Shown: piece by piece, positions 34,565 through 41,983 of the stretch | Layout: the number at the start of each line of letters is the position of its first letter | Numbering within the stretch: position 1 is the stretch's first letter | NCBI GenBank assembly: GCA_965208745.1 | Contig: CBDBPN010000004.1 | Location: forward strand, 3,100,001-3,164,000 | Origin: VXNE01 sp965208745 | GTDB taxonomy: Bacteria > Pseudomonadota > Gammaproteobacteria > Pseudomonadales > Azotimanducaceae | DNA: 64,000 nt | Direction of reading: 5' to 3' | Notes under the pieces: generated by a model | What the model saw: only the letters and a program-made list of their open reading frames with translations | The model's database searches: none | Told to the model about the DNA's origin: nothing | Translations under genes and position numbers: made by a program

Positions 34565-35404
34565 GTGACGCAATCAAGCATCACGTTCATGAGTGCCGTG
34601 CCGCCGTGGGAGTGCGACGCGGTCGAGCACTTCACGGTCGGCTACTACTTCCAGAAGCTCGAGTACGCGACGGCATCGGCGCTGGCGGCATGCGGACTGG
34701 ACGCCACCGACCCGGATGCGCCGCGGATGACGCGCTGCCAGGTGCGCTTCGACGCGGAGCTGCGCAAGGGGGACGTCTATCGCATCGAGACCGTGCAACT
34801 GGGGCCGGAGGCGCTCGGACACGTGCTGGTGAACGCGGAGACGGAGACCGCATGCACACGCTTCCACCAGTCGCTTTCCGCATCCATTCCCGCCTTGCCG
34901 ATGCCGGCGGGCGAGGACCCGGGTGTCGACGTTCCATGGGATTGGGTCCAGGACAGCGGGGCGGTCGTGGAAGAGCCACATTCCCAAGGCGCGACTTGGC
35001 TCGACACGGGGCGCGATGTCGTCACGCACGCCGACCTCGGACTCGCCGGCCGCATGGGCGCGCACGCTTGCGTCCTGCGGTTCTCCGCGGCGGGGGAGCA
35101 CCTGCGCAACCGCATCGGCATGACCCCGAGCTACGCGCGCGAGCGCAACGTCGGCTTCTCGACGGTGCGCTTCGACCTGCGCGGCGGATGTGATGCGGCA
35201 GTCGGCGCGCCGCTCTTGACGCGGTCGTCCGTCACGCACGTCGGCCGCACGTCGCTCGCCATCGAGCATCGCCTGTCCCGGGTCGCGGACGGCGTGGACG
35301 TGGCGCGGCTCGCGCAGGTGGGCGTGCACCTCGACAAGGCGCGGCGACGTCCCGCGCCGTGGCCGGACGCGATCGTCGAGACGGCAAAGGGACTGCTTCG
35401 CTGA
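34565..35404 (+). CDS. Thioesterase-like (hotdog-fold) protein
   Basis: 279 residues with two tandem 4HBT-type hotdog modules. The first has VEHFTVGYYFQKLEYATASA (position of the long helix and acidic residue) and RCQVRFDAELRKGDVYRIET; the second has DVVTHADLGLAGRMGAHACV and RNVGFSTVRFDL, ending in THVGRTSLAIEHRL. Double hotdog proteins act on acyl-CoA or acyl-ACP thioesters. Start is GTG 34565, with a GGGGGAAGGAGA stretch directly before it; an ATG at 34589 is an alternative. Physiological substrate unknown. Confidence 0.7.
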   Translation: MTQSSITFMSAVPPWECDAVEHFTVGYYFQKLEYATASALAACGLDATDPDAPRMTRCQVRFDAELRKGDVYRIETVQLGPEALGHVLVNAETETACTRFHQSLSASIPALPMPAGEDPGVDVPWDWVQDSGAVVEEPHSQGATWLDTGRDVVTHADLGLAGRMGAHACVLRFSAAGEHLRNRIGMTPSYARERNVGFSTVRFDLRGGCDAAVGAPLLTRSSVTHVGRTSLAIEHRLSRVADGVDVARLAQVGVHLDKARRRPAPWPDAIVETAKGLLR

Positions 35405-35470
35405 CGCGGCGGCCAAGTGTGGTGAAATCCGGGACTCGACGGCCACGGATGATGGTGCGGGAGGGCAACG

Positions 35471-35881
35471 GTGGCAACGAAGGAACCGGTACCGATCAAG
35501 TTCCCGCCCGGCGAGAAGCTCGCGGCGTTGTACGACAGGGTCGTCGAACTGGCGCAGCGCCTGCCTGGCGTGGTGGAGAGCAGGAGCTACGGGACCCCCT
35601 CGATCAAGGTGAAGCGCCGGTTGCTGGCGCGGCTCCGGTCGGAGGCGGAGGGCGGCCTCGCCATCCAGTGCGACTTCATGGAGCGGGAGATGCTCCTGCA
35701 GGCCGCGCCCGAAACCTTCTACATCACGGACCACTACGCGGACTATCCGATGGTGCTGGTCAACCTGGAGACCGTGCGCTGGGAAGCGATGCCCGGCATC
35801 CTCGAACACGGCTGGCGCCAGGTGGCGACGCCCGCGTTGGTCAGGGAGTGGGAGGCGCGGTCGGTGGCGGGAGGTACTTGA
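35471..35881 (+). CDS. MmcQ/YjbR family protein
   Basis: 136 residues, GTG start. LPGVVESRSYGTPSIKVKRR and LARLRSEAEGGLAIQCDFME are the YjbR-like core, followed by TFYITDHYADYPMVLVNLE and TPALVREWEAR. The family has a CyaY-like fold and is often annotated as DNA-binding, without a proven activity. Ends nine bases before the convergent HepT gene. Confidence 0.75.
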   Translation: MATKEPVPIKFPPGEKLAALYDRVVELAQRLPGVVESRSYGTPSIKVKRRLLARLRSEAEGGLAIQCDFMEREMLLQAAPETFYITDHYADYPMVLVNLETVRWEAMPGILEHGWRQVATPALVREWEARSVAGGT

Positions 35882-35889
35882 GACGACTC

Positions 35890-36318
35890 TCAGGTAGGCG
35901 GGCCGGAGTCCAGCAGACCCTCCGCGGCCCGACCGAACTCGAGGAAGTCCTCCAGCCGCTCGGTGGCGATCGCGTACACGATCGCCCAGTCCAGTGTCTC
36001 GTACGCGTGCACCGAGACGTTGCGGAAACCGACGGCGCGTCGCATGCGCGCCGCCAGCGCCGCCGAAATGGCGCCCTGGTCACGCAGTGCGTCGAAGCCG
36101 GCGCCCATGCTGCCCGGTACCGCGGACTCGCTGTCGGAGACGATGTGCGCGGCGATGTCGACGCAGACCTGCACGGCGCGTTCGAGGTTCAGGCGGAGGA
36201 TGTCCTGGGCATCGTGGTCACCGGCGAGTGCGTCGCCGGACTCGGGCGTTCGGGCCCGTATCCGCGCGACGCAGCGCTGCAGGGACTCGAGCTTGGCGGC
36301 GACGACGTCACTGTCCAT
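35890..36318 (-). CDS. hepT: HepT-like HEPN-domain toxin (DUF86)
   Basis: 142 residues, all-helical. The HEPN RNase motif R-x4-H-x-Y is intact as RNVSVHAYE near the C-terminal half; it is preceded by LNLERAVQVCVDIAAHIVSD, the usual HepT dimer helix. HepT is the RNase toxin of the MntA/HepT type VII system, neutralised when MntA adds AMP to the tyrosine of the motif. Its start overlaps the mntA-like gene by 11 bases. Start taken at MDSDVVAAKLE. Confidence 0.9.
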   Translation of the reverse strand: MDSDVVAAKLESLQRCVARIRARTPESGDALAGDHDAQDILRLNLERAVQVCVDIAAHIVSDSESAVPGSMGAGFDALRDQGAISAALAARMRRAVGFRNVSVHAYETLDWAIVYAIATERLEDFLEFGRAAEGLLDSGPPT

Positions 36319-36721
36319 GCAAGAACCGTCTGCGCCGGGCATCCTGGATCCTGCGCACGAGGGGCAGGAAGTCCTCGTTCAGGTACCACATCCGGACGAT
36401 CAGGCGGGCCAGCAAGGCGGGATCGCGTTTCACCAGGCACGTTCCCCGGGTCAGCGCCTGCGTCAGGATCACCGGCCCCGCGGTGTGCAGGTCGAGGAGG
36501 TCCACCGGCCTCCCCGTGGCCATGGCCAGGTCGTCGGTCAGCCCTAGCCGGGCGGTGGAATTCAGGGGCCCGCTCGCCGCCACCGCGACATCCACGTCGC
36601 TGTCCGGTCCAGGCTGTCCGCCCTCCCCGCCGAACGATCCGAAGACGTAGCCGAGCTGGACCTCGGGCCGTTGCTCCAGCACGTCGCGCAACACCCGCTG
36701 CTGGACACCCTTCGTTGCCAT
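36308..36721 (-). CDS. mntA: MntA-like minimal nucleotidyltransferase antitoxin
   Basis: 137 residues. VFGSFGGEGGQPGPDSDVDV fits the GSx10DxD nucleotidyltransferase motif of MntA, and LGLTDDLAMATGRPVDLLDL supplies the third acidic position. Members AMPylate HepT. Antitoxin first, toxin second, overlapping by 11 bases, is the standard order. The upstream divergent gap carries repeated CGTGTTGG elements that may be an operator. Start at ATG 36721. Confidence 0.9.
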   Translation of the reverse strand: MATKGVQQRVLRDVLEQRPEVQLGYVFGSFGGEGGQPGPDSDVDVAVAASGPLNSTARLGLTDDLAMATGRPVDLLDLHTAGPVILTQALTRGTCLVKRDPALLARLIVRMWYLNEDFLPLVRRIQDARRRRFLHGQ

Positions 36722-36761
36722 GGTTGCCGAGCCGTCAGGCACTCGTTCTCGTGTCCGGTGG

Positions 36762-36794
36762 CGTGTTGGGGTCGAGTATGGGCCAACGTGTTGG
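36762..36794. promoter_or_regulatory. Operator-like repeats upstream of mntA/hepT
   Basis: CGTGTTGG occurs directly repeated at 36762-36769 and 36787-36794. The second copy is part of an inverted repeat, CCAAC-GT-GTTGG (36783-36794). They lie 41-73 bases upstream of the mntA ATG, in the divergent gap with the NYN gene, a plausible binding site for autoregulation. No experiment or homologue comparison supports this yet. Confidence 0.35.
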
Positions 36795-36889
36795 TGGGTC
36801 AACCGCTCGCGCCGCACTCCCCGGACGCCGAGGGCTCCCACTTCGTTCTACAATCGCCACGTGTCAGGCCGCTCCGGCGGGCGGAGTCT

Positions 36890-37492
36890 ATGTCAACCCA
36901 CTACGTGCTGATCGATTACGAGAACGTCCAGCCGAAGAACCTGGCGGCACTCAAGGACGACTCTCAGGACCGGACGTTCCGGATCCTCGTGTTCGTCGGG
37001 GTCAACCAGACGCGCATCCCGCGGGACCTCGTGTTCGAGATGCAGGCGTTCGGCGGGGACGCGGAGTACATCGAGGCGACGGGCAGCGGCAAGAACGCGC
37101 TCGACTTCCACATCGCGTACTACCTCGGCAAGCTCGCGCGGCCGCGGTCGGACGACCAGTTCCACGTGGTCTCCCGGGATACCGGCTTCGATCCACTGAT
37201 CAGGCACCTGCAGGCCGAGGGGATCCAGGTGGAGCGGCGCAAGGGGCTGTTCGAGATCCCCTGGCTCAAGGTGGGCGACACCGACTCGCTGTCCGAGCAG
37301 CTCGACAAGGTCGTGCAGAACTTCAACCTGCAGGGCAAGTCGCGCCCGCGCCGGGTGCGGACCGTCCGCACGACCATCAACAACCTCTTCGGGAAGGGCC
37401 TCTCCGGCGAGCAGCTCGATGCCCTGGTGCAGGGTCTCGTCGAGCGGAAGTACATCGCGGTCGAAGGCGAACGGGTCAGGTACACGCCCTGA
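36890..37492 (+). CDS. NYN/PIN-like domain protein (putative RNase)
   Basis: 200 residues. Acidic active-site positions of the NYN/PIN fold are visible: HYVLIDYENVQPKNLAAL (first Asp), ATGSGKNALDFHIAYYLGKL (second Asp) and FHVVSRDTGFDPLIRHLQAEG (third Asp). After about residue 130 a small C-terminal domain follows (TTINNLFGKGLSGEQLDALV, winged-helix-like, ending KYIAVEGERVRYTP). Probably a single-strand RNA nuclease; target unknown. A TACAAT box lies at 36849-36854, 36 bases upstream of the ATG. Divergent from the MntA/HepT pair. Confidence 0.8.
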   Translation: MSTHYVLIDYENVQPKNLAALKDDSQDRTFRILVFVGVNQTRIPRDLVFEMQAFGGDAEYIEATGSGKNALDFHIAYYLGKLARPRSDDQFHVVSRDTGFDPLIRHLQAEGIQVERRKGLFEIPWLKVGDTDSLSEQLDKVVQNFNLQGKSRPRRVRTVRTTINNLFGKGLSGEQLDALVQGLVERKYIAVEGERVRYTP

Positions 37493-37535
37493 GTCGCCCG
37501 GCGCCGGCGCGGCAGCCTCCGCGAGGATCCACGGC

Positions 37536-38624
37536 ATGAAGATCACTGCTTTCGATACGACGCCGCTCTCGCTCGGCAAGAGCCTGCTCCGGGTTGAGAC
37601 CGATGCCGGCGTGGAAGGCTGGGCGGAAGTCCCGGGGCGCAACAACCGCGTCTTCGACGGCTACCTGGAAGGCGTCATCGCCCCCGTCCTGATCGGAGAG
37701 GATCCGCGCCTCATCGACCGACATTGGGAAACCCTGGCGCTGGGGCGGGACGAGCGCTTCTTCAAGCTCCCGGGCTGGGTGGTGGGTATCGTCGACGTGG
37801 CCCTCTGGGACATCCTGGGCAAGGACACCGGCCTGCCGGTGCACACGCTGATGGGCGGTGCGCGGCGCACGACGATTCCGCTGTACTGGAGCACGGGCTC
37901 GGGCTGGCGCATGCAGCCCGAGGACATGCTGGCGCTGGTGCGGGACGGCTGGGAGCGCGGCTTCCGCGCGTTCAAGATCCGCATGGACTGGCGCGGGTGG
38001 CGGCAGGACATCGATCCCGAGAAGGACTTCCAACTATTCCGTCTGGCGCGCGAGTTCCTGGCCGGTGGGGAGTACCTTGGCTTCGACGCGAACAACGGCT
38101 ATTCCGTGTCCACCGCCATCCAGCAGGGACGCCGTTTCGAGGAACTGGGGATCGACCACTTCGAGGAGCCGATCCCGCATTACGACCTCCCGGGTCTCAA
38201 GCAGGTGAGCGATGCGCTTGACGTAGCGGTCTCGGCGGGCGAGCAGGACGCGTTCCGCTGGTGGTTCCAGCAACTCGTCTCGCTTGGCGACCCGGACATC
38301 CTGCAACCCGACATCCTGAACGCCGGCGGGCCGAGCGAGGTCAAGCGCATCTTCGAGATGGCGACCACCCTCGACAAGCCGGTGATGCCGCACAGTCCGC
38401 AGGCCGGAATCAACTCGATGGCGTCGCTGCACGTCTACGCGACGGTGCAGAACGCGACGCGGCCGCACGAGTTCTCCATCGAGTTCTCGGGGCCGCTCGA
38501 CGACGTGGCGGACCTCTACGGCGAAGCGGTCCTGCCGCGGGACGGCGCCATGACCCTGACCGACAGGCCGGGCTTCGGGATCGAACTCAACGAGCAGGCG
38601 CTGGCACGCCTCACCGTCCGCTGA
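37536..38624 (+). CDS. Mandelate racemase/muconate-lactonizing (enolase superfamily) enzyme
   Basis: 362 residues. N-terminal capping domain, then the barrel with FRAFKIRMDWRG (Lys base region), YLGFDANNGYS (metal Asp), DHFEEPIPHYDLPGLK (metal Glu), AVSAGEQDAF (third metal Glu) and KPVMPHSPQAGINS (His general acid/base). These support a functional metal-dependent proton-abstracting enzyme, most likely a sugar-acid dehydratase or racemase. Exact substrate not determinable. Start at MKITAFDTTPLSLG. Convergent with a small membrane protein and deacylase. Confidence 0.88.
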   Translation: MKITAFDTTPLSLGKSLLRVETDAGVEGWAEVPGRNNRVFDGYLEGVIAPVLIGEDPRLIDRHWETLALGRDERFFKLPGWVVGIVDVALWDILGKDTGLPVHTLMGGARRTTIPLYWSTGSGWRMQPEDMLALVRDGWERGFRAFKIRMDWRGWRQDIDPEKDFQLFRLAREFLAGGEYLGFDANNGYSVSTAIQQGRRFEELGIDHFEEPIPHYDLPGLKQVSDALDVAVSAGEQDAFRWWFQQLVSLGDPDILQPDILNAGGPSEVKRIFEMATTLDKPVMPHSPQAGINSMASLHVYATVQNATRPHEFSIEFSGPLDDVADLYGEAVLPRDGAMTLTDRPGFGIELNEQALARLTVR

Positions 38625-38645
38625 TCGCGGCCCGTCCGCGGAGCG

Positions 38646-38777
38646 CTATGGGAAGGGCATGTACCAGAGCAGGGCGCCCATCGACACGAGGATGAAGAGC
38701 ATCGCGAGCGCCAGGATGCGCTGCGATGTCAGGCCGCGCCGCTCCTCCGAGGGGCGCTTCCGGTCCTGCGACCCCAT
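38646..38777 (-). CDS. Small single-pass membrane protein (43 residues)
   Basis: Reads MGSQDRKRPSEERRGLTSQR, then a hydrophobic helix ILALAMLFILVSMGALLWYM and the tail PFP. The charged N-terminus followed by one membrane helix gives a sensible N-in topology. Its ATG lies seven bases after the deacylase stop on the same strand, so the two are likely co-transcribed. No family recognised. Confidence 0.6.
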   Translation of the reverse strand: MGSQDRKRPSEERRGLTSQRILALAMLFILVSMGALLWYMPFP

Positions 38778-38784
38778 CCCGGCG

Positions 38785-40494
38785 TCAGCCCGCGCGCGCC
38801 AGCGGACCGCGTAGCAGGCGTCCTGACTGGGCGCCGGTGTGCACGTTGTCCCGCAGCAGCACCTCGCCGTTCACGACCGTCGCCGCGATGCCGTTCGCGG
38901 TCTGCCTGAAGCGCTTGGCGCCGCCGGGCAGGTCGCGCACGATCTCCGGCATGCGGGGACCGATCCGCTCGGGATCGAAGACGGTCACGTCTCCCGCGAA
39001 GCCCACGCGCAGCAGGCCCCGGTCGTGCAGGCCCCAGTGCGTCGCCGGTTCGAAGGTGACCATCCGCACGGCCTCCTCGAGCGTCAGCGCCTGCTTCTCG
39101 CGCACCCAGTGACTGAAGATGTGCGTCTGCAGGGAGCTGTCCATGATCTGCGACACGTGGGCGCCGGAGTCCGAGAACGTCACGACGGAGCGGGGGTGCT
39201 TCATCATGGCGAGCACATCCGCGTCGACTTCGTTGTTGATCGGGTGGCGGAAGAGCGTCTTGAGATCGCCCTCGAGCGCGATATCGAGGAAGGCCTGCGC
39301 GGGCGCAACGCCCCGTTCGGCGGCGAGTTCGGCCAGCGAGCGGTTCCGCTCCGTCATCGAGTCCATCACGAACAGCCAGTCCCAGTCCGGCGGAGGCAGC
39401 GTCACGCCGCGCGCGGCATGGCGTTCGCTCGGGCGGCTCGCGATGTCCACGAGCTTTGTCTGGAGCGTCGGGTCGGCCAGTCTCGAGCGCTGCTCGTCGA
39501 GCGGGAGCGCGCGCACGTCGCGCCAGACCTCCCAGCCGTCGAAGGGCGTGTAGGACTCGAACGTGTAGAGGACGTTGAGCGACCGGGAGTGCACCTGCGC
39601 GAACATGCGTCCGCCGGCCTCGGCGGTCTCATCGAGCAGCTCGAAGTACTGCCGCCAGAGATCCGGCGCGTGCCGTGAGGCGAACATGCCCCACGTGACC
39701 GGAACCCCCGTCTCGACGCTCAGCGCCTTCAGGCGTTCGTGGTAGTCCCGGACGCGGTCGGGGTCGGGACCGGTCCGCTCCCCGGCGATCTCGAACATCC
39801 CGGCGCCCGTTTCGCCCATGGCCCGGACGATGGCGCGGACCTCGTCCCAACTCGCGGCGCGACTCGCGACGGGCTTGTGGTCGGAGGTCTGGTGGTTGGG
39901 GGATCGCGACGTGGTGAAGCCCATCGCGCCGGCGCGCACGGCCTCCGTGACAATGGCGGCCATGCGCGCGAGATCGTCCTCGCCGGCGGGCTCGGTGAAC
40001 GCCCGCTCGCCCATCACGTACGTGCGCAGCGCGGAGTGGCCGATGTAGCCCGCGTAGTTGATGCCCTTCGGCAGCGCGTCGAGCACGTCGAGGTATTCCG
40101 GGTAGGTCTCCCAGCGCCAGCGGATGCCCTCGATCATCGACTCGCGGGCGATGTCCTCGGCGCGTTCCAGGTTGCGGAACACCAGGTCCGCCTCCTCCTC
40201 CCGGCAGGGGGCGAGCGTGAAGCCGCAGTTGCCCATGACCACGCTCGTCACGCCGTGGTAGCAGGAGCAGGAGCCGATCGGGTCCCAGAACACCTGGGCG
40301 TCCATGTGCGTGTGCCCGTCGACGAAGCCGGGGGTCACGACGTGGCCTTCGGCATCGATCGTGTCCGCGCCGTTCTCGCGAATGCGGCCGATCGCGGCGA
40401 TCCGGCCGTCGGCGATGCCGAGGTCCGCGCGGTAGGCCGGAGCGCCCGAACCGTCGACGATGGAACCGTTCCTGATGACGAGATCGTAGGGCAT
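38785..40494 (-). CDS. N-acyl-D-amino-acid deacylase family amidohydrolase
   Basis: 569 residues. DLVIRNGSIVDGSGAPAYRA start, VTPGFVDGHTHMDAQVFWDP (HxH metal ligands), GVTSVVMGNCGFTLAPC, GAMGFTTSRSPNHQTSDHKP, MFAQVHSRSLN, LFRHPINNEVDADVL, VVTFSDSGAHVSQIMD (C-terminal metal-ligand region) and GFAGDVTVFDPERIGPRMPE. This is the D-aminoacylase/D-hydantoinase-like group that removes acyl groups from D-amino acids; the D-amino-acid-oxidase-like gene 3.5 kb away may be functionally related. Natural substrate is inferred only. Confidence 0.88.
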   Translation of the reverse strand: MPYDLVIRNGSIVDGSGAPAYRADLGIADGRIAAIGRIRENGADTIDAEGHVVTPGFVDGHTHMDAQVFWDPIGSCSCYHGVTSVVMGNCGFTLAPCREEEADLVFRNLERAEDIARESMIEGIRWRWETYPEYLDVLDALPKGINYAGYIGHSALRTYVMGERAFTEPAGEDDLARMAAIVTEAVRAGAMGFTTSRSPNHQTSDHKPVASRAASWDEVRAIVRAMGETGAGMFEIAGERTGPDPDRVRDYHERLKALSVETGVPVTWGMFASRHAPDLWRQYFELLDETAEAGGRMFAQVHSRSLNVLYTFESYTPFDGWEVWRDVRALPLDEQRSRLADPTLQTKLVDIASRPSERHAARGVTLPPPDWDWLFVMDSMTERNRSLAELAAERGVAPAQAFLDIALEGDLKTLFRHPINNEVDADVLAMMKHPRSVVTFSDSGAHVSQIMDSSLQTHIFSHWVREKQALTLEEAVRMVTFEPATHWGLHDRGLLRVGFAGDVTVFDPERIGPRMPEIVRDLPGGAKRFRQTANGIAATVVNGEVLLRDNVHTGAQSGRLLRGPLARAG

Positions 40495-40548
40495 GACGCT
40501 CCCCCCGGCATGGGAAAACGACAGGCTACCATGCCGCTCCGGCGCGAC

Positions 40549-40959
40549 CTACGGGCGTGGCAGTGCGGACCAGGCTTGCGTGTGTGCGACTTCTATGCGG
40601 ATGGCCGTGTTCCCGATCGCCGTCGTCTCGTACTGCGGATACTTCTCCCGCAAGGACCTGGCGACGGTGGGGGAAAGGCCGACGACGGTGGCGGTCCCGT
40701 CCGCGCGCAGCCAGCGCAGTCGCGACCAGTCGTCGTCGTATTCGTCGATCAGCAGGGAGACCGCGGGGTTGGCCTCGATGTTCGCCACCCGCCGCAGCCT
40801 GCGCCCGCTCTTTGGCTTGCCGTCGATGGGGACGAAGACGGCGCCTTCGCACTCGCAGAAGACGACCGGTACTAGATGCGGCTGCCGGCCAGACACGGTC
40901 GCGAGGCGGGCGACGGGCAGCCGGGCGGCCCAGGACGGAAGGATCGGTGGCGCTGGCAC
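40549..40959 (-). CDS. PPOX-class flavin/F420-type oxidoreductase (pyridoxamine oxidase fold)
   Basis: 136 residues, GTG start. LPVARLATVSGRQPHLVPVV and VFVPIDGKPKSGRRLRRVAN, then NPAVSLLIDEYDDDWSRLRWL and REKYPQYETTAIGNTAIRIEV. This matches the small split-barrel family (TIGR03668-like) that in actinobacteria binds F420. Nothing else in the window supports F420 use, so the cofactor here may be FMN or unknown. Just downstream of the deacylase's upstream end; separated from the PIN toxin by 21 bases. Confidence 0.7.
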   Translation of the reverse strand: MPAPPILPSWAARLPVARLATVSGRQPHLVPVVFCECEGAVFVPIDGKPKSGRRLRRVANIEANPAVSLLIDEYDDDWSRLRWLRADGTATVVGLSPTVARSLREKYPQYETTAIGNTAIRIEVAHTQAWSALPRP

Positions 40960-40980
40960 GGGCCCGGTCGGCTCCCGCGG

Positions 40981-41403
40981 TCAGATCGCCGCCGAGGCGA
41001 GCGACTGAATGAAGTGGATGCCCGGGACGACCTTGCGGCTGAGCCGGTCGTCGTTGGTGATGAACAGGTCCACGCGCGCCGCGGCGGCGCAGGCGAGCTG
41101 GATCGCGTCCGGAGGCCGAATCGACCGGTCTCGGCGAATCGCCGCGAACGGGGCCGCCGTCGCGCGGTCGAACGGGACGACGGTGGCGGTGGCCGCGATC
41201 GCCTGCTCGTAGCTGTGCACGAGGCTGGTATCGCCGGCTTCCATGGGCCTGACGAGGATCTCGCCGACCGTCAGTGCCGACGTGACCAGTTCGTCCTTGC
41301 GCTCGATCATCCGCCTGCGCAGCGAGAGGACGCGGTCCGTCGACTCGCCCTTCCCCTCGAGCAGGTAGACGAACAGGTTGGTGTCCCAGAAGATTCGGCT
41401 CAC
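40981..41403 (-). CDS. PIN-domain ribonuclease toxin (VapC-like)
   Basis: 140 residues. Acidic PIN residues are present: RIFWDTNLFVYLLEG (first Asp), TVGEILVRPMEAG (Glu), RPPDAIQLACAAAARVDLFI (second Asp) and TNDDRLSRKVVPGI (third Asp). Begins with GTG overlapping the stop of the upstream gene (GTGA), the classic coupling of a toxin to its partner. VapC toxins cleave tRNA or rRNA; the target is unknown here. Confidence 0.88.
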   Translation of the reverse strand: MSRIFWDTNLFVYLLEGKGESTDRVLSLRRRMIERKDELVTSALTVGEILVRPMEAGDTSLVHSYEQAIAATATVVPFDRATAAPFAAIRRDRSIRPPDAIQLACAAAARVDLFITNDDRLSRKVVPGIHFIQSLASAAI

Positions 41404-41888
41404 TGCCAGTCGGCCCGCAGCCGGCGGACGTATGCGTCGGCGTCCTCGTCCTCCCAGAGTTCCCGCCCGACCCCGAGCAGGGCGAGGATCGGATCCTCGG
41501 CTGGCGGCGCGTCGCCGGAGGCGTACTCCGCAAGGTACCAGTCGATCAGGTCGCGACACACGACCGGAACCTCTTCCCGTTTTGGCACGGACTTGCCGTC
41601 GATGCGCGATGGATGACACGGATCCCCCGGGCGGAACAGGCGTCGGCGCCCCGTCGAGGTCTCCAGCAACATGCGGTAGCGGCCCGGATTCGGCGGCTTG
41701 TTCGCGACGCAGTGCAGGTAGATGTGCACCTTGACGCCCGCGCGTAGTGGCGTAACGCCGGTGACGCTCGCGGACTCCGCCCGCGCGACGATTTCTCCGA
41801 TCGTGAAGTCTGTCTGCCCGGGACGCTCGCGGTGCAGCGACGCGGTTGCGATCCACACTTCGTCGGCTACTCGCACGCGGGTTTCCAT
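41400..41888 (-). CDS. Conserved hypothetical protein coupled to the PIN toxin (putative antitoxin)
   Basis: 162 residues from METRVRVADEVWIATASLHR. Contains FTIGEIVARAESASVT (helix-turn-helix-like), GVKVHIYLHCVANKPPNPG, RYRMLLETSTGRRRLFRPGD and PVVCRDLIDWYLAEY. Recurs next to PIN toxins in proteobacteria, so a DNA-binding antitoxin role is likely but unproven. It is not a recognisable VapB (no AbrB or Phd fold). An in-frame ATG at 41933 would put the start inside the palindrome, so 41888 is preferred. Confidence 0.65.
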   Translation of the reverse strand: METRVRVADEVWIATASLHRERPGQTDFTIGEIVARAESASVTGVTPLRAGVKVHIYLHCVANKPPNPGRYRMLLETSTGRRRLFRPGDPCHPSRIDGKSVPKREEVPVVCRDLIDWYLAEYASGDAPPAEDPILALLGVGRELWEDEDADAYVRRLRADWQ

Positions 41889-41907
41889 GAACGAGGTAAA
41901 AAGCTTG

Positions 41908-41940
41908 GTGTTACAAGAATCCAAGTGTACCATGTAACAC
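41908..41940. promoter_or_regulatory. Operator-like inverted repeat upstream of the PIN toxin pair
   Basis: Perfect 8-bp arms GTGTTACA (41908-41915) and TGTAACAC (41933-41940) with a 17-base spacer, in an AT-rich patch that stands out from the surrounding high-GC sequence. It starts 20 bases before the ATG of the putative antitoxin gene and is also upstream of the divergent nucleoside hydrolase. Arm spacing places half-sites 25 bases apart, typical of a dimer binding two successive faces of the helix. Confidence 0.6.
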
Positions 41941-41983
41941 TCGAAAGCCGGTTCAAACGGTCGCCTCCCGGAGCCATCTCCCC

